Part shown: positions 8,565 to 17,969 of the stretch, one piece after another
How the letters are laid out: the number at the start of each line of letters is the position of its first letter
Position numbering within the stretch: the first letter of the stretch is position 1
DNA from: Oscillatoriaceae cyanobacterium M33_DOE_052
Lineage (GTDB): Bacteria > Cyanobacteriota > Cyanobacteriia > Cyanobacteriales > Laspinemataceae
Direction: 5' to 3'
Assembly (NCBI GenBank): GCA_015296065.1
Contig: DVDU01000138.1
Location: forward strand, 1 to 45,378
Length of the DNA: 45,378 bases
Notes under the pieces: model-generated
Seen by the model: the letters and a program-made list of their open reading frames with translations, nothing else
The model's database searches: none
What the model was told of the DNA's origin: nothing
Program-made: the position numbers and the translations under genes

Positions 8565-10058
8565 ATGACTCTCTCTGTTTACAACACACTAAAGCGCAGT
8601 CTGGAAACCTTTGAGCCGGTGGCACCGGGGAAGGTGGGGATTTATTGCTGTGGTGTCACGGTTTATGATTATTGCCATCTGGGCCATGCTCGCTCTTATA
8701 TTGTGTGGGATACGGTGCGGCGTTATCTGATGTGGCAGGGCTACCAGGTGCGCTATGTGCAGAATTTTACGGATATTGATGATAAAATCCTCAACCGGGC
8801 TCGCCAGGAGGGCTCGTCGATGGAGGAGGTGGCGGAACGCTACACCCAATCCTATTTTGAGGATATGGCGCAGTTGAATATTTTGGCGGCGGATGCTTAC
8901 CCCCGCGCTACTCATACTATTGATGGTATCAAACGCCTGATTTATGAGTTGGAGCAAAAGGATTATGCTTATGCGGCGGCGGGTGATGTTTATTATCGGG
9001 TGCGCCAGTTTCCAGAGTATGGGAAGCTGTCGGGGCGGAAGTTGGAGGATATGCGATCGGGCGCTAGCGGTCGGGTAGAAGTAGAAGACCCTGATAGCGC
9101 TAAAAAGCAAGATGCTTTTGATTTTGCCCTATGGAAAGCTGCCAAACCGGGAGAGCCTGCTTGGGAGTCGCCTTGGGGTATGGGCCGTCCCGGCTGGCAT
9201 ATTGAATGCTCGGCGATGGTGCGCGACTGTTTGGGGGAAACTATTGATATTCATGCGGGGGGTGCGGATTTAGTTTTCCCCCACCATGAAAATGAAATCG
9301 CCCAGTCGGAGGCGGTGACGGGGAAACCATTGGCCAAGTATTGGATGCACAATGGTTTTGTCACGGTGAATGGGGAGAAGATGTCTAAGTCTTTGGGCAA
9401 TTTCACCACAATTAGAGATTTGCTCTCTAGTGGGGTAGAACCGATGGCGCTACGGTTATTTGTGTTGCAAGGACAGTATCGCAAGCCTTTGGATTTTACC
9501 GAGGAGGCAATTGCTGGGGCTACTAATGCTTGGCAGACTTTGAAAGATGGGTTGCTGTTTGGCTATCAATATGGCCAGCAGTTGGGTTGGGATGTGGAGA
9601 TGCTGAGCAAGGGTGCAGGGGTGCAGGGGAGCAAGGGAGCAGGGGGGGACGCCAGTCTCTCCCCCGTGGCGAAGTTCCAAGAGGCGATCGATGATGATTT
9701 TAATTTCCCTAACGCTTTGGTGGTGTTGTTTGAGCTGGCAAAGGATTTGCGCCGGGAGGGTAATTTGTTGGTTCACGAGGGCAAAACTGATGCTGATGCC
9801 CAGGTACTATGGTCTCAATGGCAGATTTTGATGGGTTTAAGTGGGGTTTTGGGTTTGCAGGTTAGCCCTGATGAGGCAATATTGGAAGAGACGGGGGGTT
9901 TGACTGATGGGGAGATTGAGGCGTTGATTGCCCAAAGGACGGCGGCCCGCAAGGCTAAGGATTTTGGGGAGAGCGATCGCATCCGCGATGAACTCAAAGC
10001 CCAAGGCATTACCCTGATTGATGCTCCCGGTGGTGTCACTCGCTGGCATCGCAATTGA
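8565..10058 (+). CDS. cysS: cysteinyl-tRNA synthetase
   Basis: 497 aa, class I synthetase that charges tRNA-Cys. Signature HLGH at 38-41 and KMSKS at 272-276. Zinc ligands expected from the E. coli enzyme are present: C29, C215 in WHIECS, and H240/E244 in HHENE. The C-terminal half has the DALR-type helical domain and ends with the EALIAQRTAARKAKDF segment typical of CysRS. It is longer than the usual 460-480 aa, partly because of a glycine-rich insert at residues 348-366 encoded by low-complexity G-rich repeats. Start ATG 8565; no strong SD. It lies divergent from the glycosyltransferase, and the next plus-strand gene follows after a repeat block. Confidence 0.95.
   Translation: MTLSVYNTLKRSLETFEPVAPGKVGIYCCGVTVYDYCHLGHARSYIVWDTVRRYLMWQGYQVRYVQNFTDIDDKILNRARQEGSSMEEVAERYTQSYFEDMAQLNILAADAYPRATHTIDGIKRLIYELEQKDYAYAAAGDVYYRVRQFPEYGKLSGRKLEDMRSGASGRVEVEDPDSAKKQDAFDFALWKAAKPGEPAWESPWGMGRPGWHIECSAMVRDCLGETIDIHAGGADLVFPHHENEIAQSEAVTGKPLAKYWMHNGFVTVNGEKMSKSLGNFTTIRDLLSSGVEPMALRLFVLQGQYRKPLDFTEEAIAGATNAWQTLKDGLLFGYQYGQQLGWDVEMLSKGAGVQGSKGAGGDASLSPVAKFQEAIDDDFNFPNALVVLFELAKDLRREGNLLVHEGKTDADAQVLWSQWQILMGLSGVLGLQVSPDEAILEETGGLTDGEIEALIAQRTAARKAKDFGESDRIRDELKAQGITLIDAPGGVTRWHRN
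9606..9662 (+). repeat. low-complexity repeat insert in cysS
   Basis: G-rich GGGAGCA/GGGTGCA-type units encode SKGAGVQGSKGAGGDASLS between the catalytic core and the DALR domain. The composition is that of intergenic repeats, unlike the flanking codons. The reading frame is preserved. Confidence 0.75.
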
Positions 10059-10065
10059 TAGGTAG

Positions 10066-10228
10066 CTGGTTCGTAGTAGGGCTTCAGCCCTCCAATGTTC
10101 GTAGTAGGGCTTCAGCCCAAACTTGGTTAAATTCTTAAACATGGGCGATCGCTTGGACGATAACCTTCTCTCAGAGGGCTAAAGCCCTACTACGAACCAG
10201 GAATTAGGGCTAAAGCCCTACTACGAAC
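10066..10228. repeat. four-copy inverted repeat block (GTTCGTAGTAGGGCT family)
   Basis: Two copies of GTTCGTAGTAGGGCTTCAGC in plus orientation (about 10069-10090 and 10097-10118) are followed by two inverted copies (10176-10197 and 10207-10228) in which the internal TCAGCCC reads TTAGCCC. The two pairs can fold into a large hairpin between cysS and the permease. The copies are themselves short palindromes around AGGGCTnnAGCCCT. Confidence 0.85.
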
Positions 10229-10268
10229 TGGTGCTTAACTATTAATTATTACTCTAATTTTTTAATAA

Positions 10269-11453
10269 ATGTCTTCCCAACCAAGAGTGACAATTTCTGC
10301 ATCTACTGGGGTATTAATTATCGCTAGCGGCTTGCTGCTGGTACTGCTTTGGCAGGTGAGAAGTGTGCTAGTGACGCTGATGATTTCTGTGGTGCTGGCG
10401 GCTTCAATTTCCCCAGCGGTGGATTGGGCAGAAAGTCGGCGAGTGCCCCGGTGGGTAGCGGCTTTGGTGGCTTATTTGACCATCATTGCCAGTTTGACAG
10501 GTGTGCTGTTGTTAATTGGTCCGACGGTACTAGAGCAAATCGAACTGCTAATTAGCCAGTTTCCGCTGTATTTGGAAACTATCCAAAAGATTGCGGAGCA
10601 ATTGGCGCTACGGCTGAGCGAAGATAGTCCTAGTTTGGTGCGGGAGTTATTTAATACTCAGGCGCTGACGGGGTGGGTGTTTCGCTCTTCTCAGCAGTTG
10701 CTCTTACGCTCTTATGGGATTACCCGGGGGATTGTGGGGGGGGTGTTTACCCTGATTTTGTCTTTGCTGATTTCCGGCTATATGGTGGCGGATAGCAGGA
10801 CTTTGATTAAAAGTGTGGTACAGTTGTTTCCCGCACCGTGGAACGATCGCCTAGAAGGACAAGTGGGGGAGGTATCCCGCCGTATGGGGGGTTACATCCG
10901 GGGTCGCTTGCTCGTGTCGGCGATTTTGGGGGTGGCAATTACCGCTGGCTTGACGATTTTGGGGTTGGCGGATTTCGCTTTGGGTTTGGGGGCGATCGCT
11001 GGGGTGACGAATTTGATTCCCTTTTTGGGGCCGATTTTGGGGGCGATTCCAGCGCTAATTGTGGCCATTTCTAAAGGATGGTGGTTGTTTTTTTGGGTTT
11101 TGATTTTGTTTGCTATCATCCAAAATGTGGAAACCTATATCTTAGACCCGCTCTTAGTTGGTTCTTCTGTGGGCATTCACCCCCTATACCAACTGCTGGC
11201 GGTGTTATCGGGAGTGCAGGTTTTGGGGATTATTGGGGCGCTGATTGTACCGCCTTGGTTTGCGGGAGCGGCGGCGTTAGTAGAAAATCTCTACCTGAAA
11301 CCGAAGTTGAAGATGGAAACTGAGGCGGCGGCTACAGCCAAAACTCGATCGGGTGCGCTACCGCCACCAGATTTTCCAGAGGGACTGTTCCCTGGTGAAT
11401 CGAGTTCTGCATCATCGCCCCCATCCCCTCTGGCAAAGGAAACCAATGATTAA
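10269..11453 (+). CDS. AI-2E family transporter (PerM/YdiK type)
   Basis: 394-aa polytopic membrane protein. Hydrophobic helices occur near the N-terminus (VLIIASGLLLVLLW and the next two), then a long soluble segment, then a C-terminal cluster with the family-typical GVTNLIPFLGPILGAIPALIVA and ILDPLLVGSSVGIHPLYQLLAVLSG. The family includes autoinducer-2 exporters, Na+(Li+)/H+ exchangers and many uncharacterised permeases, so the substrate is open. The last 50 residues are hydrophilic, rich in P, S and A, and likely disordered. Start ATG 10269 without a clear SD. The downstream sensor kinase begins 48 bases later and may be cotranscribed. Confidence 0.85.
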   Translation: MSSQPRVTISASTGVLIIASGLLLVLLWQVRSVLVTLMISVVLAASISPAVDWAESRRVPRWVAALVAYLTIIASLTGVLLLIGPTVLEQIELLISQFPLYLETIQKIAEQLALRLSEDSPSLVRELFNTQALTGWVFRSSQQLLLRSYGITRGIVGGVFTLILSLLISGYMVADSRTLIKSVVQLFPAPWNDRLEGQVGEVSRRMGGYIRGRLLVSAILGVAITAGLTILGLADFALGLGAIAGVTNLIPFLGPILGAIPALIVAISKGWWLFFWVLILFAIIQNVETYILDPLLVGSSVGIHPLYQLLAVLSGVQVLGIIGALIVPPWFAGAAALVENLYLKPKLKMETEAAATAKTRSGALPPPDFPEGLFPGESSSASSPPSPLAKETND

Positions 11454-11500
11454 TAAAAAAATCAACAGTAACTGGTCAGCAAAAACCTAACCTGATTCTC

Positions 11501-13317
11501 ATGTTCATCAAAACCCATTTAACTCCTGGCAAAATCGTCGCCTTGTACGCTTTGGTGGGAGGATTTTGGATTATCTGCTCGGACAAACTGCTATATCTGC
11601 TGTTTGCCAATCCTGCGACTATCACCTTAAATCGCCTCCAAACTATTAAAGGCTGGTTTTATGTGTTGGCGACGGCGGTGCTGCTCTATTGGCTGATTCA
11701 GCGCTATGCAGCGGCGCTTTATCGCTTCCAAAAGGAATTGCAGCTCGAAGATGCCCGCTTGCGGGGGATTTTGGAGACGAACCGGGATGGAATTGTGGTG
11801 TTCGATCGCGCCGGGATAGTCACTCTCAGCAACCAATCCGCACGGGACATCTTCGGACTGGAGGTAGGAAATGATTACCGCGACTGCCTCAAGCATATTC
11901 AGGTGGTTAACAGTACCTGTTTTTCCGAAACCGAGCATCCTTTTATCCAAGTAATGCAAACTGGCCAACCTCTGGCGGGGATGGAGTGTATTTTATCTCA
12001 TCCTGACGGGGATGTAATCTTATCTGTGAATGCGGCGCCGCTTTATGATGCTCATGGTAAAATCGATGGGGTGGTGACATCGATTACCGATATTACTTCC
12101 CACAAACTGGCCGAAGTGGCGGAGCGCGATCGCGACGTTGCCCAAGCCAAAATCCGCGCTAAAACTGAATTTCTCGCCCATATCACTCACGAACTGCGCA
12201 CCCCCTTAAATGGCATTTTAGGGATGTCCCAAATGCTCCAGCGGCAAATCTTTGGCGCTCTCAACCCCAAGCAACAAGACTACTTACGCCGCATCTATGG
12301 CAGCGGTGAGCATTTGCTAGAGTTAATTGATGACATCTTAGACCTGTCTAAAGTCGAAGCCGGTAAAGAACAACTGAAATTAGCCCCGATTTCCGTCACC
12401 GATGTTTGCCAATCATGCTTAAAATTAGTCCAAGAGCGCGCTTTTGAAAAAGGTTTACATATCCACAGCGATATTGAGGCAGCGGCCAAAATTTGCATCG
12501 CCGATAAACGCCGCCTCAAACAGATGCTCATCAATCTCCTCGCCAATGCCATTAAGTTTACCCCATCGGGCAGTATTTCCCTCATCGTGCGCCAGCTACC
12601 TGATGGGATGTATTTCACCGTAGCCGAACCGGTATCGGCATCCCTCCTGAAGATATGCACCTGCTATTTCAACCTTTCCAGCAGTTAGATAACCAGCTTA
12701 AGCTGGACGTGAAAGGCACTGGTTTAGGTCTCGCTCTCACCCGCAATCTAGCTCGCCTTCACGGTGGGGATGTGACGGTCACATCCACTTTGGGCGAAGG
12801 TTCTCAGTTTACGATTTTCTTGCCGGAAAGGCCAACTGGTTATGTGCCTTCTTCTTTACAGAAACTCCGGGTTAATCCTACTAACCAGGAGCCTCCTCAT
12901 AATGGGCGGATTTTAATCGTTGATGGTGATAAAGATGGGGTGATGGTCTGGCAAGATTACTTACAGTATCTGGGATTTCAGGTAAAACACCTCTGGGATA
13001 ATCAGGATTTCCTGCAGGTAGTAAATGCTTTCGTCCCAGATTTGATTTTACTAGAAATGACATTTGTGAGAGGATTCAGCGGCTTAGACTTAATCGCTGA
13101 GTTACGCCAACAGCCCCAGTGGCGAACCATACCAGTAGCGATTATTACTGCTACTACTGTGCCGATTTCTGCCTCTGAAGAAGAAGAAACCGAATTTACT
13201 GATACACCTTTTGAAGAAATCCAAAGTCGCTGTGTGGCTGCTGGGGCTAATGAATGTTTAAGCAAACCTCTGCCTCTGGAGGAACTGGATGCTCTTTTAG
13301 TACGTTTATTGCTATAG
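11501..13317 (+). pseudogene. hybrid sensor histidine kinase, frameshifted
   Basis: Domains: two N-terminal TM helices (about 12-35 and 49-66), PAS (about 80-200), HisKA with FLAHITHELRTPLNGILGMSQ, HATPase_c, and a C-terminal receiver. Frame 1 (from ATG 11501) stops at 12688; the protein continues in another frame to 13317. The break is exact: the G1 box DTGIGIP is encoded as GA-ACC-GGT-ATC-GGC, missing one base after 12627. Either this is a real inactivating deletion or a sequencing error. The receiver looks non-canonical: an acidic DGD cluster is present, but the phosphoacceptor position reads LLEM (Glu for Asp), and the KP motif is kept. It follows the AI-2E gene by 48 bp. Confidence 0.85.
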
Positions 13318-13400
13318 TCATTTATCCCTAGTCATTTGTCCTTTGTCCTTCTGCCTTGGGACAAGTGACTAGGGACAAGTGACTAGGGACAAATGACCAA
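13317..13400. repeat. heptamer array 2, inverted, between convergent genes
   Basis: CCCTAGTCATTTGTC (13326-13340) pairs with GACAAGTGACTAGGG (13360-13374, one mismatch), with further units on both sides. It sits exactly between the convergent sensor kinase and GNAT genes and may work as a bidirectional terminator; there is no T-run. Confidence 0.85.
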
Positions 13401-13409
13401 CCACAGCCT

Positions 13410-13973
13410 TTAAATTTCTTTAAAAACTAAAATACTCTCATAATTTGGTAAATCCAAAAATACCTCCTGTCGGAATGTGCCAATCTGTCTAAACCCTTGG
13501 CGCTGATGAAAGGCGAGGGAGCGCTGATTGCAGGCTGGTTTGGTGACAATGAAGGCAGATAGAACTGCTGGCGCTAGGCTTTGATATAATGAAGTATAGA
13601 GAAATTGCCCAATTCCCTGACCCATATAATTGGGATTCACCGCCAGAATTTTGATATAAAAATGTTGGGTCGTCAAAATTTTATCTATACAGCTCGCTTC
13701 TTGCCATATGATTTGCGACAATAACTCATCATCTATTTTTGGTTGTGTCAGCAACACAAATCCCAAGACTTCATCCCGATCCTCAACCGCTAGCCAGTAT
13801 TGGGAACCATTAGTTAAATTATGATTGATTTCTTCTCCGGTCACTGGCGCCAATAAAAATCCTTGATCGCCCGCTAAAGTCTGGCGGTCTAAAACATGAT
13901 GGTTGTGAATTTGGACAATTGAGTGAATATGGCGATTTTCTGCCTGGAGAAATTGGTAATTTGCGGGAGTCAT
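13410..13973 (-). CDS. GNAT-family N-acetyltransferase
   Basis: 187 aa. The acetyl-CoA binding motif A region reads IKILAVNPNYMGQGIGQFLYTSLYQS, with the Q/R-x-x-G-x-G/A loop as GQGIGQ. The conserved C-terminal segment NQRSLAFHQRQGFRQIGTF follows, also typical of GNAT folds. Acceptor substrate unknown. Start ATG 13973; another ATG is not available nearby. It is transcribed in the same direction as the second GNAT gene, about 95 bases upstream, but the two are not close homologues. Confidence 0.8.
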   Translation of the reverse strand: MTPANYQFLQAENRHIHSIVQIHNHHVLDRQTLAGDQGFLLAPVTGEEINHNLTNGSQYWLAVEDRDEVLGFVLLTQPKIDDELLSQIIWQEASCIDKILTTQHFYIKILAVNPNYMGQGIGQFLYTSLYQSLAPAVLSAFIVTKPACNQRSLAFHQRQGFRQIGTFRQEVFLDLPNYESILVFKEI

Positions 13974-14067
13974 TGTTCATTAGTAATTGGTTTTTGGTTA
14001 TTATAGCAGGTTTGAAGTCGATGAGGATAACTCCCAGATGTCTCTGGTTAATTGTCAAAGGACAAAT

Positions 14068-14589
14068 TTACACTAGGTCAAATGCTGGCGGGTAAACCAC
14101 TGTGCCTATATAAGAGGTTTGATAGTGGGGAAATAGTTTCACTTGAAAGGCTTCCTCGGAGGCGGGAAAGGGGCATTTGATACCATAAGCAGCGGCGGTG
14201 ACAAAGCCAAACCGGGAGTAATATTCCGGTTCACCCAGGACGATCGTCAATGGTTCCCCCATCTCCTCGGCTATTTCTAATCCCGCCTTCACCAAAGCAC
14301 TCCCTATCCCCTGGTTTTGATGCCTTGGTGACACCGCCAGGAGGGCAAAACTCAGGACTCGCCTGGTGTCTTCTCCCACCAAGTCTGCGGAGGTAAACAG
14401 TGCATATCCTACCACCATCTTATCTGTGACCGCCACCAGGGACAACTGGGGTAGATAGTATTCAGAAGCCCGCCGCAGGTTCACCAAATCCGCTTCATTT
14501 GACCTGCCAAAGGCGTCCCGATCGATAGTGGCAATTTCCTTCGGGTCCCCTTGTTGTTCTCGCCGAATCTCCGAACCTAGTGTTTTCAA
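14068..14589 (-). CDS. YhbS-like GNAT N-acetyltransferase
   Basis: 173 aa resembling the YhbS group: the acetyl-CoA loop is in VSPRHQNQGIGSALVKAGLEIAEEMG, followed by ITIVLGEPEYYSRFGF-like text (here LTIVLGEPEYYSRFGFVTA) typical of that group. Substrate unknown. The only start near the N-terminus is TTG at 14589, with an in-frame TAA just upstream, so it is either TTG-started or begins at a weaker internal codon. It is divergent from the dynamin-like gene and shares a short upstream region with it. Confidence 0.78.
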   Translation of the reverse strand: MKTLGSEIRREQQGDPKEIATIDRDAFGRSNEADLVNLRRASEYYLPQLSLVAVTDKMVVGYALFTSADLVGEDTRRVLSFALLAVSPRHQNQGIGSALVKAGLEIAEEMGEPLTIVLGEPEYYSRFGFVTAAAYGIKCPFPASEEAFQVKLFPHYQTSYIGTVVYPPAFDLV

Positions 14590-14688
14590 ATATTACTCAT
14601 TCGTTATTTGTTACATAAATGCTTGTTAATTCCTGACGGGATTGATGAGATAATTATACCGAGTCATCTGCTTTCGTTATCAGAAAAA

Positions 14689-17124
14689 ATGAATCAAACG
14701 CAACCGGAATGTCAAAATTTGACAATCTCAGTAGATACCTTGCTGCAACTGCTCCATCAAGAGCCATCTTTACGACTTTCCCAAGACACCACCACGGTGC
14801 AAGCATCCCTAAGAAAAGCGATATCCCCGAAATTTGAAATCGTTTTTGCGGGTGCCTTCAGCGCGGGTAAATCGATGCTGATTAATGCGCTGCTAGAAAG
14901 GGAATTACTCTACAGTGCGGAAGGACACGCCACGGGGACAGAATGCCGCATTGAGTATGCGGAACCCAACGCCGAGCGGGTGGTTCTGACTTTTCTCAGT
15001 TTAGCAGAAATCCAGACCCAAGCGGTAGCTTTATGTCAATATTTAGGGGTGGAATTAACCAACCAAGTCAGTCTAAACCAGCCGGATGTGATTGGTGTGT
15101 TGCGGAAAGGGGCGGAAACTATCATCCAACTGGAAGGGGGGGAAACTAAGTCCGATCGGGCGAAGCAAGCGAAAGCCTTGATTTTTTTGCTCGATGGATT
15201 TGAAGCCAATAAAGAATACATCCATGCTAGCAAAAATAACACCTATTCAATGGAGCAATTGAAGTTTAACAACCTCAAAGAAGCCGCCAGCTATGCTCGC
15301 CGTGGGCGCAACAGTGCCGTTTTAAAGCGAATTGAATATTATTGTTATCATTCGCTCTTGCAAGATGGTAACATCTTAATAGATTTACCGGGTATCGATG
15401 CGCCGGTGAAAAAAGATGCGGAACTCAGCTATGAAAAAATCGCTGATGAGGAAACCTCAGCGGTGGTGTGCGTGCTGAAACCAGCATCAGAGGGGGAAAT
15501 GACCACGGAAGAAACCGAGATGCTCGAAAAGATTCGGGATAATGCGGGGATTCGAGACCGGGTATTTTACGTCTTTAACCGCATCGATGATACTTGGTAT
15601 AATACCCAGTTGCGCCGCCGCTTGGATGATTTGATTAATACCCAATTTCGGGATAGCAGCCGCACCTACAAAACCAGCGCGCTGCTGGGATTTTATGGCA
15701 GTCAAATCAAGCAAACGAGTCTGGGCGATCGCTTCGGACTAGACAGCGTATTTGCCGCCAGCGTCACCCCCGACAGCGACAGCGAAGAAGAAACCCCCCA
15801 ATTCGTTTACGCCTTCAACAACTATTGCAGCAACTCCCGCAAACTGCCCAGCCAGTTTCGCATCTCCGTTAACAGCTATGAAACCCCCAATCAAAACTAC
15901 CTCCGCATTCTCAGCGAGTGGGGAAACGACCTAATTAACCAGCTTATCCAAGATAGCGGTATCGAAGACTTTCGCCAAGGTATCACCCGCTACCTCACCC
16001 AAGAAAAACGCCCCCAACTATTCGCCTCCCTCGCCAACGACTTACAGCCAATTTGCCTCACCTTACAGCAAGGCTACCTACAGCAATACCGAGCCATTGA
16101 CAGCCAACCCCGCGAAATTCAAGGCATCAAATCTCGGCGCATAGAAATGCTCAACCAAGAACTACAACGCCTGGGTAGTGCCTTGAGCCAGCATATCAGC
16201 CAAGAAGTCAACCAAATCATCACTAATGACTGCCGCACCTTTGAAGATAGCTTCCGCAAGCTGAAAGTTAAAATGGTATCTAAGCTGGATGAATTGCTAA
16301 AAAGCTTCTCGGTGGAACAAGCCTACAAGCTGGCTACTGCGAGCCATCCGCGCAATTCCACGGCGCCGCTGCTGGCGATTTTAGTGGAAGCCTTCTATTA
16401 TCTTTCTAATCAGCTAGAGGATGTATTAGCCGCCGCCGCTGCGGAAGTCATCACCACCACTTTTGCCTATTTAAACGAACAAATTCGCCGTCAAGACTAT
16501 TACCGAGATTTATCTCGGTTAATTGGCAGTGATGCAGGCATAGAAACTGCGCTCGATAAACTAGAATCACAAATACAGCTAGCGATTCGGGCGGCGGCGA
16601 GTGCGGAATGTGACCGATTTGTGCGAGAAAGTCCTCGCTTTTATGATGAAGGCACATTCTCGATTTACCAATTTCGCCAAGTGTTACAGCAAACTTCTCA
16701 GGGTTATGATGCTCTGAATGTGATTCAGGCGGAAGATGGTATCCGCGAACTCCTGAAACTGGACTTTGAACCGAAGGTGGGGAAAACTATTGCCAGTACA
16801 TTTCGCCAAACCATCAATCAAATCATCAAAACTGAGCTTTTGCCCTTGGCCAAAACTCTAGAAGATGGTATCATGCAGCAATACAACCGGGCTCGCTCCC
16901 ATGTGGAGAAAACCCTAGAACAAGAAGCCCAAGAGCAGTTAATCGAGAACCAAAATCAACTGCAGGAACTGCGGCAAAAAATTGGCGCCTATAATCAAGC
17001 CGTCACAGACATTAATCAATGTTTGTCCGCTCTCAATTTGGCGCGGTATCAGCTCCCCACGGTAGATTTAGCGGCTGAGGAGAGCCCCGCCACCCCTTCC
17101 CAGTCGCCAGCAGTGGAATTTTAG
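14689..17124 (+). CDS. bacterial dynamin-like GTPase
   Basis: 811 aa. GTPase domain motifs: G1 GAFSAGKS (55-62), G2 threonine in ATGTE, G3 DLPGID (232-237), G4 NRID (297-300). Beyond it lies a long helical region, including an amphipathic/hydrophobic stretch (LLAILVEAFYYLSNQLEDVLAAAAAE) that could be the membrane-contact paddle, and a coiled-coil C-terminus (QEAQEQLIENQNQLQELRQKI). Family members such as the Nostoc punctiforme BDLP self-assemble and remodel lipid membranes; the role here is inferred. Start: ATG 14689 is chosen; an upstream in-frame TTG at 14608 would add 27 residues. Next downstream is a KGK-domain protein. Confidence 0.85.
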   Translation: MNQTQPECQNLTISVDTLLQLLHQEPSLRLSQDTTTVQASLRKAISPKFEIVFAGAFSAGKSMLINALLERELLYSAEGHATGTECRIEYAEPNAERVVLTFLSLAEIQTQAVALCQYLGVELTNQVSLNQPDVIGVLRKGAETIIQLEGGETKSDRAKQAKALIFLLDGFEANKEYIHASKNNTYSMEQLKFNNLKEAASYARRGRNSAVLKRIEYYCYHSLLQDGNILIDLPGIDAPVKKDAELSYEKIADEETSAVVCVLKPASEGEMTTEETEMLEKIRDNAGIRDRVFYVFNRIDDTWYNTQLRRRLDDLINTQFRDSSRTYKTSALLGFYGSQIKQTSLGDRFGLDSVFAASVTPDSDSEEETPQFVYAFNNYCSNSRKLPSQFRISVNSYETPNQNYLRILSEWGNDLINQLIQDSGIEDFRQGITRYLTQEKRPQLFASLANDLQPICLTLQQGYLQQYRAIDSQPREIQGIKSRRIEMLNQELQRLGSALSQHISQEVNQIITNDCRTFEDSFRKLKVKMVSKLDELLKSFSVEQAYKLATASHPRNSTAPLLAILVEAFYYLSNQLEDVLAAAAAEVITTTFAYLNEQIRRQDYYRDLSRLIGSDAGIETALDKLESQIQLAIRAAASAECDRFVRESPRFYDEGTFSIYQFRQVLQQTSQGYDALNVIQAEDGIRELLKLDFEPKVGKTIASTFRQTINQIIKTELLPLAKTLEDGIMQQYNRARSHVEKTLEQEAQEQLIENQNQLQELRQKIGAYNQAVTDINQCLSALNLARYQLPTVDLAAEESPATPSQSPAVEF

Positions 17125-17129
17125 GGGAC

Positions 17130-17193
17130 ACCTCTCCCCTCTCTCCCTAACCTCTCCCAAAAAGGGAGGGGAGTAGAGGGGAGTAGAGGGGCG
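17130..17193. repeat. C-rich/G-rich imperfect hairpin
   Basis: CCTCTCCC tracts (17131-17158) face GGGAGGGGAGTAGAGGGG tracts (17164-17192) around an AAAAA loop. It is related in style to the repeat at 23-103. It lies between the dynamin-like gene and the KGK gene and could attenuate read-through. Confidence 0.55.
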
Positions 17194-17257
17194 GGACTTT
17201 GAAGAGCTTCCCGGTGAGCAAACCGACAATCTCATCTCAAAATACAGGAGCAATTAC

Positions 17258-17638
17258 ATGACTGATAAATCTGATTATCTCGACGATGAGGATGTGATTT
17301 CTTTGGCGGAAAAACAATCGTTTATGATTATAGACAACTGGACATTTATGCCCGGTGAATTTTCCCAAAAAATGGAAAACTCATTAGTCACCAGCTATCA
17401 TCAAGCTGTGAAAGAATGGTTTGAGAACACCATAGAGTGTAAGGTCCTCAAACCGGGGGCAAAATGGCAAAAGGGCAAAGTCAGAATTGCCATCAAACTA
17501 GAATTCACCCCCGATGAGGAGGAGGAAGTCCCAGAAGAGACGGAAACCCCTACAGAGGCAACCACGCGGCCCAGTTCCGGAGCCAACCAAGAAACTACGG
17601 CTCTAGATGAAATTAGAAGGCAACTAACCCAAAACTAG
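17258..17638 (+). CDS. KGK-domain protein
   Basis: 126 aa. It has the hallmarks of the cyanobacterial KGK family: an acidic start DDEDVISL, a middle region with aromatic residues, and WQKGKVRIAIKLEF (about residues 69-83), from which the family takes its name. The C-terminal third (EEEEVPEETETPTEATTRPSS) is acidic and low-complexity, probably disordered. Biochemical function of the family is unknown. Start ATG 17258 with AGGAG about eleven bases upstream. Its position directly behind the dynamin-like gene suggests cotranscription. Confidence 0.75.
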   Translation: MTDKSDYLDDEDVISLAEKQSFMIIDNWTFMPGEFSQKMENSLVTSYHQAVKEWFENTIECKVLKPGAKWQKGKVRIAIKLEFTPDEEEEVPEETETPTEATTRPSSGANQETTALDEIRRQLTQN

Positions 17639-17690
17639 AGGATTTAGCGGCAAATAGGGAGTGGCATCAGGCTAATCGTAGGAGACATCT

Positions 17691-17921
17691 ATGGCAGAGC
17701 AATTCCAGCCGCTCAATGGCGGCGAAGTGGTTTCCCTGAAACAAGCGGCGGAGAAATCGCCCCTACAAAGGGGATGTGTCGGCTCTTCCCCAGGTCCCCG
17801 TCCCCCCATCTCCCCGCACATCCCACCAGTTTATATAATTTATTGGCAATTTGCAATCAACAACCGAAAAAAAACGCCCACATCAGGGGCGTTGCCATCA
17901 GGGTGCATCTACTCCATTTAA
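17691..17921 (+). pseudogene. truncated KGK-like remnant
   Basis: A proper-looking start (TAGGAG then ATG 17691) opens MAEQFQPLNGGEVVSLKQ, similar to the start of KGK proteins and to DDEDVISL of the preceding gene. After about 22 codons the sequence becomes repeat-like: AAATCGCCCCTAC (about 17754-17766), which ends in an arm of the 28-bp palindrome, then C-rich CCCCGTCCCCCCATCTCCCC text. The frame stays open to 17921, but nothing after codon 25 looks like protein. I read it as a second KGK gene cut short by repeat sequence. Confidence 0.45.
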
Positions 17922-17934
17922 TCTAGCACATTTA

Positions 17935-17969
17935 TTGAGGGGTGTCACCCCTCAAATATAAATTTTTTT
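17935..17969 (+). terminator. rho-independent-type terminator
   Basis: TTGAGGGGTG (17935-17944) pairs with CACCCCTCAA (17946-17955), and a run of seven T (17963-17969) follows. It lies downstream of the dynamin/KGK genes and the KGK remnant. Confidence 0.75.
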
